Shown piece after piece: positions 56,714-64,000 of a stretch of 64,000 nt of DNA. Source of the stretch: Chalara sp. BL73. Its lineage: Eukaryota; Ascomycota; Leotiomycetes; Helotiales. The stretch covers positions 62,001 to 126,000 of the forward strand of contig CAKJVC010000115.1 of the NCBI GenBank assembly GCA_918026815.1, given 5' to 3'. The stretch's first letter is position 1. Every line of letters starts with the position of its first letter. Made by a program: the position numbers and the translations under genes. Below the pieces are notes generated by a model, which worked only from the letters and a program-made list of their open reading frames with translations, searched no databases and had not been told where the DNA came from.

Positions 56714-58187
56714 TGAGAAGCCAGTTGGTCATTCTTGGGGAGTATGAACTGCAGATGGTTGAAGATGTTGTCAAATCTATCATTTATATGATAATGCGGG
56801 GTATAGAAATAGGATTTCTACCAAATGTTGGAGCTGGGTTGGCATTGGGGCTACGCAAGGCTTTCTCGATAAGCAAGGCAACCAGCCCAATATCGACCTT
56901 CTTGGACAGGATTTCTGAGACGTGATTGGCGCCAAGAGAACCGTGCAGAATATTGAACGGCTCGCTTAGAAGCTAAAGTCAGGGTTTAAATAACGGTCTA
57001 CTTAGACGACTTACCAGGTGATAAGTATTTTTATGAGACCCCTGCCATATGTCCGACAACTCACAGGCACAGAGCGTTCCATGTAGGCGGGCGACATGTC
57101 TTGGGGTTACATAGCCACAAAAATATGAAAATGATGCCTACAGTAGGGTGCAAAAAGTCTGCACCACCACCCTTGCCAACCAAGATGTACTATGCTGTTT
57201 TTGTCATTTTTATGCTGCCGCTTTTAAATATAAACAATTAAAAAAGCAGAGATTAAAAGTATATTAATATTTTGTATACTATTTTACACGCGATTTTTTA
57301 TAGTAAATACTAGCTTGCATATATATGTATATGTCTGTAAAGATATTTGGAATCGAGGCTCTCATATAAAATATAACGGCAAATATTTTAAGTACCACAA
57401 AAAAGTGATCAAATATCTCGTATAGCATACTTTTTTTGACGAATATCTGAAACACCACTTTCGTAGTATATAAGATATACGTCAACAAACATATGGTATT
57501 TCAGATATTTGTCAGCATTTATTTTAAAGCCTGTAATACCCTGTAGCAACTACGCTGTAGCAATCACAATACACGCTATAGCAATACAATTATAATTAGG
57601 CTATCGCAATACAGTTACAATTCCGCTATAGGAATACACGCTATGATAATACAATTACAATTACGAGTTAAATACGTTGTAGCAATTACTCTGTAACAAC
57701 TACTATACACGCTCTAACAATATATAAAATAGTAATAAATAATATATTGATATAAATTAATATAAGTTATAATATATTAATTTGTAATTGTAATTGCTAT
57801 AATATATATTGTAGTTGTTACAGCGTGTATAGTAGATCTTGGCCTAGAAGGGGGGTGGTGTAGATATTTGCCTCCAACAATTCTGTTAAAAGTGTAAATT
57901 CTACACTACTGTTTAGTGCTAAGATAATGCTCGGCAAGCGAGCAGCATATTAAGAGAGCGAAAGCAAAAGGGAATGGACAAGATATAGTTATTGTATCAA
58001 TTAAATACTTATTGTTCATAACAATAATGTTAGGAACAATGCTCTGCGTTTTATACAAGACATGATGTTAGGAAGTGGCAGAAACAATAGAAACAGGGTT
58101 AGCTACACCAGTTTCAGACTTCTTCCTCTCCACTTAAACAACACTTGTTAATATCACTTCGGGCTGCTCCTCGCTGCGAGTACTGGG
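56714..58187. other. AT-rich spacer with degenerate repeats
   Basis: The first 250 bases are the promoter side of the Cys-module gene. From about 57180 the sequence is strongly AT-rich and holds many degenerate copies of a gctatagcaatacaattac-like motif (57540-57720). An inverted repeat pairs 57700-57725 with 57801-57835. No ORF is credible. Confidence 0.6.
57540..57840. repeat. Degenerate short repeats and an inverted repeat in AT-rich DNA
   Basis: Motifs of the type cgctatagcaatacaattac recur six or more times with variation between 57540 and 57720. The arm ctactatacacgctctaacaa (57700-57720) reappears inverted at 57815-57835 with a single mismatch. The pattern resembles a decayed miniature element or a mutated satellite. 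No target-site duplication was identified. Confidence 0.55.
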
Positions 58188-61100
58188 CTATATACTAACG
58201 TCCGCAACGCGTGTTAAATCAATGCCGCCTTGGACCATAGAAGCAGTTTCAATGACCTTAGAGCCAACCTCTCCAGTTTTGTCTTCCTCATCATTTGTTC
58301 CAGGCTCCTGCTCTAGTTTCTTTTTGGATGCTTCAAGCCTGAGTTTTGCAGGCAATATCTTGCTTAGTTCACTGATCTTCATGGTGAGGCTGTGGATTGG
58401 AAGAGGGGAAAGGATGTCAAGAATGGATATCTCGGATTTGAGTTCTTTCAAGATCCAGTTCCGGATCTCTACCGCTATGAGAGAATCCACTTCGTGACCT
58501 GTTAGTACTTCCATCCAGAGTGCTCGTTTATGCAGTAAACTTACCTCCAAATGCGTGTAGAGGCTGCTCTATGTTAATGTCTTCAGGAGATATGAACAGC
58601 GCTTTGGCGAGACGGTTTACTAGTGCTGTCTCAACAACGGCTGCTGCTTCTACCAATGATTCTGCACCGATAAAGGCCTCGCGTGTAGGGTCTTGTGATC
58701 CATTGGCACTAGATGACAATCCATCTGCCTTCCGTAACAACATGAACTTACTATCACGCGCCCAAGATGCTGAATCCATTAGATTTCGCAACACTTCGCC
58801 CCCAATTATGCCGGTGGTAATCTGTGAAGGGACAGGCTTCTCATGAAGATTTCCAGCGATCGCTGCAAGGAAGATATGATGAATCTCTTTTTCACCGATT
58901 TGCATTTTCATCGCTGGATTGCGCATGTCGTAGTGGTCGGCATTCTCGGCTAGATGTCCGATGCCAGCCACAGCACTTAGATCAATAGCAGTAGCATTCA
59001 TGCCTTTGCTGCGTCGGTGGTGAGCAAGTGCATTTTGAAATGTGTTGCCAGCTGCATAATTAGCTTGCCCAGGATTTCCAATAATGCCAGAAGTGGAGGA
59101 AAGCATAACGAAGAAGTCCAGGTTCTTTGGAAGGAGCTCATGCATGTTCCAGCTTCCCTGGATTTTTGGAGCCGATGCTGCGGTCCAGTGCTCATGAGAC
59201 ATGTTCTCAAATACAGAATCCTGCTTAAGTCAGCTTGTTGATGTTTCTTTGGCGGATGAAGACCTAAAATTTGCAAAAATTGAAAGAAGGGATAAGCCTA
59301 CCTTCAAGAGCATTGCACAGTGGACAAATCCCTTGATCTCAGGCATCGTGGTAGAAATTTGGCGAAGGGTTGATTTGAGAGCTTCGTGGTTTGTAATGTC
59401 ACAAGGATAAGCGGAAGCCTGGATCATTTTGCCTCGAAGTTTCTCCAGATAAATCTTTATTTCATCTTTCGTGTCGCCAGATCTTGAGAGAAAAGCAACA
59501 TGCTTTGCTCCGTGTTTCACAAGAAGGTCTGCTAAACTTCTCCCAATCCCGCCGAGGCCGCCAGCGAGCAAATAAGTGCCTTTAGGGTTGACTTCTAGTG
59601 GCAACTTTTTCTTCGGAAGAACGGGAACGATATCTTCTTGATTGTATGTGATGACTATCTTACCGGCAAACTTCCCTGACTGCAGTCCACGAAAAGCTTC
59701 CTCTGCCTGTGAAATTTTCATGACAGTGAGAGGGAATGGTGGGGTAACATAACCACTACCAAGAAGCTCAAAAACTTTCCGCAGCACCTCCGCACAAGCT
59801 TGAAGCCGGTGAGGCTCGCAGTCTTCCGTGTATTGCGCCAGATTGAATGCGGAATACGTGCAACCTCGAATGAAAGGTGACATTTCTAGCATGTTATTAG
59901 ACAAGATATCTCGTTTTCCGACTTCGACAAAGATACCAAAATCGGCAACACAAAGCCAACTCTGCCTCAACATCTCACCATATGTCGAATTGAGAACAAC
60001 GTCCACCCCACGCCCCTTTGTTTCTCTCATCACACCCCGAGCAAAGGTGGTGTCTCGAGAGGTGAAAATGTGGTTTTCTGGGATACCGTATCGTTCCATA
60101 AGCAGCTCTTTCTTATACGTAGAGCCAACGGTGGCATACACTATAGCTCCAACATGCAAGGCAAGCTGTACTGCTGCTTGACCCAATCCACCCGCCGCCG
60201 AGTGGATAAGGATGGTGTCTCCTTTCTTCAACCTTCCATTATCGTAGAGAGCGAAGTAGGCGGTACAGTAAGCAATGACACAAGTAGCTGCAGACTCCGG
60301 GGTCATTCCTTCGGGAACTGGTTGGATTGTTCTCCAATGAACCCGAATGTTGGTTGCGAAACAGTCTTCACTTAGTCCTGCTACGATTTGACCAATATGA
60401 AATGCACCTTTAGGCACATTACTACCGATGGTAGTGATTCTACCAGCGAATTCGGCACCTAGGGCGGGATTTGGCACATAACCAAGCGCCGCCATCACAT
60501 CAACAAAGTTCAGGCCAGTAGCAATGAGCTCAATGTCGACCCGATCCGGAAGCAATGGCTGCTCATACTCCAAGCGGTCCTCGAACCTAAATGTATCGAA
60601 AAGGCCTGCCTCGCCCAGACGCATTTTTAGTGGTCTGTCTCCTTGATAAAGTTTATCCATGATAGGCGTTGGCTCTTTATCTCTGCTATCCAGGGATGAG
60701 TTCATATTTGTGTCTTGGACTAGACGAGGTATGTATATAGTACCATTGGACTCAGCATACTCATGATCAATTACTCGCTTACCAGATGTACGATCAAAGC
60801 ACTCTCTGAACAAGGATAGAAGAAGCGAACTCGCCGTGTTTGAAGTTATATCTAGGTCGCTAGAAAGATCAAAGTTGAACAGAGACAATTGCGGCAGTTC
60901 GGCACGAAGTGTTCGGAAAAGACCGATTGCAACTGCTCGGGCAGGCATTGGAGCATCTCCAATGAAGACTCCACGTGTCACCCATATAATTCCTGCACTC
61001 CTGAGAAGTATTTTCTTGAGACTTTCATACGTTTCCTCTGAAGATGCGTGCAGAATGGAGGTTTCTATCTCGATCAGCGAGAAATAGATTTTGTCTGTTG

Positions 61101-64000
61101 GGTCTGATACTGTTTTCAAAGACGCCCTACTGTAATTTAAGCTGGCTGAGCTCAGAGCCTGCTCTAGATTGTTGACTAAGACTTCAAGTAGATGTGACGG
61201 GTTCTCTGGAAGAATAATCACAACATCTTGATTTTCGATTCTGGGTTTCCTCTCCACGCTTGAGACTATTAGAGAAGCCCGACTTCCGTCGCTAGTGCCA
61301 ATTGTATGGGGCTCGCTCAATATACATTTCGGTGAAGAGAACCCATGTTTGAGAAGAGTCCGTGTCTGGTATTCGTGATGCGGGTCATTCTTTGGAATGG
61401 CAACTTCAGATCTTTGCTTCCACCACTCCACTGAGTCTGTAAAACCAAAGAAAAGTTTTGCAACGACAGTACGTATTGGCGTGGATCCAACATATAGCTT
61501 CCCGCCGGCAGTAAGGACACTTTTGGCATACTCCAGAGCCATGTCGAAGTCGATTCCTGGACAAAGAATGTCAGGAATAATGACAGCATCATATTTGCTT
61601 GCGTCCGAGCTTTGCTTGCTTTGCTCCTTCAAACTCTCCAGGGCCGACACCCTGGCATTGGGGAATCTCTTAAGCAATGCTTTGGCCGCGTTAACTGTAG
61701 AAGAGCTCGACTGTGCAAGTGTATATTCGGCATAACGAGGACCCTCACCATCCTTGCCTGACAACTTAGAAAGTATTGAGAGAGCCGTAGTTGTGGATCT
61801 GCTTGGGAACTCTAAGATCCGAAGGTCGGCGTTTTTAAAGCCTGCTAGGTAAAGCCAATCTGACAACGCCGTGTTGAGGTGATGTGCAGCCAGGAACTCC
61901 CCATTTAACTGTTGTACTTGTGGCTCTCCCAACTCGCGAATGATTTTCTCAGCTCCCACATCTCCCGAAACGATTTTTGGAAGATTTTCCCCAATTATCT
62001 GCATTAGCTTCCCGATAGGCGAAGCTTCAGAGGCGGCGAGGAGAATCTGATCTTCAGACTCCGTGGAGTTTACAGAGCTCAAAGTCTCGGCATCCAACTG
62101 GCTGCCAAGCCATTGTTCCCGCAGACAACATTGTTCATCGACGGTCGTCGTCGATCTTGTAGAGCCAATGGCTTTTTTTATATAAATGCTTGCCGCCTGA
62201 TCTAGAAGTCTATGGTCATGTTGCATTTGTTCAGTCGGGAGAGGGTTTGCGCACAACACTTGAGTAGCTTCCTGTTGGAGGAAAGTTATATCCTCTTTCC
62301 ATTCCATATGAGTGCAGAGCATAGTCCCACTTTGGGCTGCCTTCGAATCATCTGAATTAATCGTAGTGTTAGCGATATCCTTGATGATAATATACGGCTT
62401 TGAGAACTCTAAATCTGATACAACAAGATTTGCAAGGACTTGGCGAGGCCCTGATTGGTGTGAGGTCTGGTAACCTCTAAGGGCTGTGCCGGGAGTATTG
62501 GGCAAGTCTGCTGACACGTAAAGCGATCCAATGGATCCAATGACTGTCATCCCAACCTTCCCCTCACTGCAAAGAACACGTGAAAACACCATCTGGAAAA
62601 CACCGTCTAGAACCGTTGGGTGGATCAACAATGGGTATTCGAATTTTTCAGGCATGACAGCCGCCGTGTCTGGAATCTGAGCACCATAGAATTAGCTTTC
62701 TCAACCACGAAAGGCTAAAAGACCGTTGAAGATTCAAGACGAAAGAAAATTCTGCATTTGCAATGAGAATTGCACTCACCGTCAGGGTAGCACATCCAAC
62801 GTTATTACCACCTTCCATATCAGACAGTAATCTGAACAATGGTCCAAACTGCATTCCAAGCTCATTAATATCGTGGTAAAGCACAGTCGTGTCGATCGTA
62901 CCCGTGGTCTGGGCCATTATCTCTGCATATTCCTCTTTGTACTTCTGGATAGATAGTTCCTCTTCCATTCCATTTTCAACTTCACTACTTTTTGGCGCAT
63001 ATCTTATTTGAACTAGACCACTACTATGCTCAACACTGGAGTTGTCTTTGGCTATCGAAATCAAACTAAATCGTTGCCAAACATAGGTCCCAGTTCTAGT
63101 CCCTAATGTCCCCAGAGTTAGTTAAAACATGTCAATTGTAGAAGGCACTCAAAGGAGATATTTTTGGCCATGATCCACCGTATATAATTATATATATCGA
63201 AAGTGCGGCCTCTGCTTTCCGTCAAAGGTTTATTGAATGGTGAATATTAATTAAATGAAACATCGAATATGAGCCTGGATCGAGTAACAGCATGCTAATC
63301 GATATGATGCTCTGAGAGGAGTCACCTACCAAGGAAATGAGGCCGGAGTTGGAGGGCAATTTCGATCGCATGATCTGGTGTTTGGAATATCATAGCTCGT
63401 GTGAAATTGACTTCCCTAAACTCGAAGCCTTCAACGATCTTAGTTGAATCGAGCACCTTTTGGCAGGCTTCAATGACCATGGCAAGTATCGCTGATCCTG
63501 GAAGAATGATTTGTCCGCCAATAAAGTGGTCCATGACCCATGGTATCTAGTCGAGAAAATTGCCATCAGGTTGGTGGTCACACACGGACGGAATCTCAAA
63601 CTGAATTAAAAAACTGGGTACTCTAGGAAGGTGTATTTCAACAACTCAAGCCGTTGAAACATAGCGGACTTTCATAAAGTACGCTTGGGCCAACGTTGAG
63701 GAGCTATTGTATTCTAAAAAGATGTACTGACCTCGCTCGGCTTCAAAATATTCGACCATCGTTGTTCATTAGCGGTAGCATTAAACCCGTCCATAGGATA
63801 ACCCAATAAATCAGTTCTTGGTCCTGGAGGAAACCGCCTATAGTAGTTTAGACGAGATTCGTGCCAATGCGATCGCTCATGGTTCCATGGATAAGGCGGA
63901 AGGTCAGTCAATACTTTGTGTCGCTCCTCTTCATTTCTGACTGTGTTCACAAATCCCAGTTTAACGCTGTGACCATCACACCACAGTTGGCCAACAGATT
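58188..64000 (-). CDS. Highly reducing type I polyketide synthase, C-terminal part (DH-psiMT-ER-KR-ACP)
   Basis: Partial: the gene enters from beyond the right edge, so KS and AT are outside the window. In gene order, the post-AT linker (LPPYPWNHERSHWHES, ~63890) leads to the dehydratase with its His region MDHFIGGQIILPGS (~63510) and partner HPTVLDGVFQ (~62600). The methyltransferase region is at ~61300-62000. The enoylreductase follows, with GDTILIHSAAGGLGQAA (~60200), then the ketoreductase with TYLLAGGLGGIGRSLADLL (~59560) and its Tyr loop NPGQANYAAGNTF (~59040). Last is the carrier domain with the phosphopantetheine Ser in VDSLIAVEIRNW (~58470). Introns lie after GR near 63322, in the DH (about 62665-62785), in the KR (about 59225-59300) and before VDSL. 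There is no release domain. The product would be a fully reduced polyketide chain, if active. Confidence 0.93.

Noticed and set aside
39141..63381. A single secondary-metabolite cluster linking tyrosinase, P450, fucosidase and PKS
   Set aside because: The genes are spread over 24 kb with relics and an unrelated large gene between them. Nothing in the sequence ties them together.
1..64000. tRNA, rRNA or CRISPR features
   Set aside because: I scanned by eye for tRNA T-loop motifs, rRNA blocks and regularly spaced repeats and saw none; CRISPR arrays are not expected in a fungal nuclear genome.

Overview
The window is nuclear DNA of a filamentous ascomycete (Pezizomycotina). Short 45-100 nt introns with GTRAGT-type donors interrupt most genes, and both housekeeping genes (PAN3, LSm7, ceramide synthase, an LSB5-like VHS/GAT protein, a UBX protein) and accessory genes (LaeA-like methyltransferase, O-methyltransferase, P450s, tyrosinase, highly reducing polyketide synthase) are fungal in type. 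The gene set suggests a leotiomycete (Helotiales-like), but that is an inference from family resemblance only.

Region 1 (1-13127) is dominated by a near-identical direct duplication of about 4.06 kb (1-4055 and 9073-13127). Each copy carries a hotdog thioesterase gene and a DUF6914-like gene. The right breakpoint cuts the last exon of an LSB5-like gene, whose complete copy sits at 12875-14477, so the right copy is probably the native locus. Decay is reciprocal: the thioesterase is intact only on the right, while the DUF6914-like gene has a full reading frame only on the left. The 5 kb between the copies holds a frameshifted O-methyltransferase and an intact LaeA-like methyltransferase.

Region 2 (12.9-38.2 kb) is mostly conserved cellular machinery. 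In order it holds the LSB5-like endocytic adaptor, a 656-aa coiled-coil protein with eight 40-aa repeats, a protein with a C-terminal zinc cluster, LSm7 (mRNA decay and U6 snRNP), PAN3 (poly(A) shortening) and a UAS/UBX ER protein. A small orphan gene, a secreted phosphoesterase, a secreted beta-propeller lactonase-like protein (one frameshift) and a ceramide synthase follow. A 120-bp foldback element with 8-bp flanking direct repeats lies at 36.3 kb. LSm7 and PAN3 both act in mRNA turnover; their adjacency may be chance.

Region 3 (38.2-53.2 kb) is accessory: a secreted tyrosinase, a cytochrome P450, a secreted GH29 alpha-L-fucosidase, then a long gene-poor AT-rich tract with a decayed P450 and a truncated, nonsense-bearing membrane-protein relic.

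Region 4 (53.2-64.0 kb) has a single-exon 1150-aa protein with a disordered N-terminus and a C-terminal array of Cys-pair modules. An AT-rich block with inverted repeats comes next, and then the C-terminal two thirds (DH, degenerate methyltransferase, ER, KR, ACP) of a highly reducing polyketide synthase that runs off the right edge. The KS and AT domains lie outside the window.

Several accessory genes carry single-base losses in short homopolymers, so some called pseudogenes may be sequencing artefacts. No tRNA, rRNA or CRISPR array was recognised.
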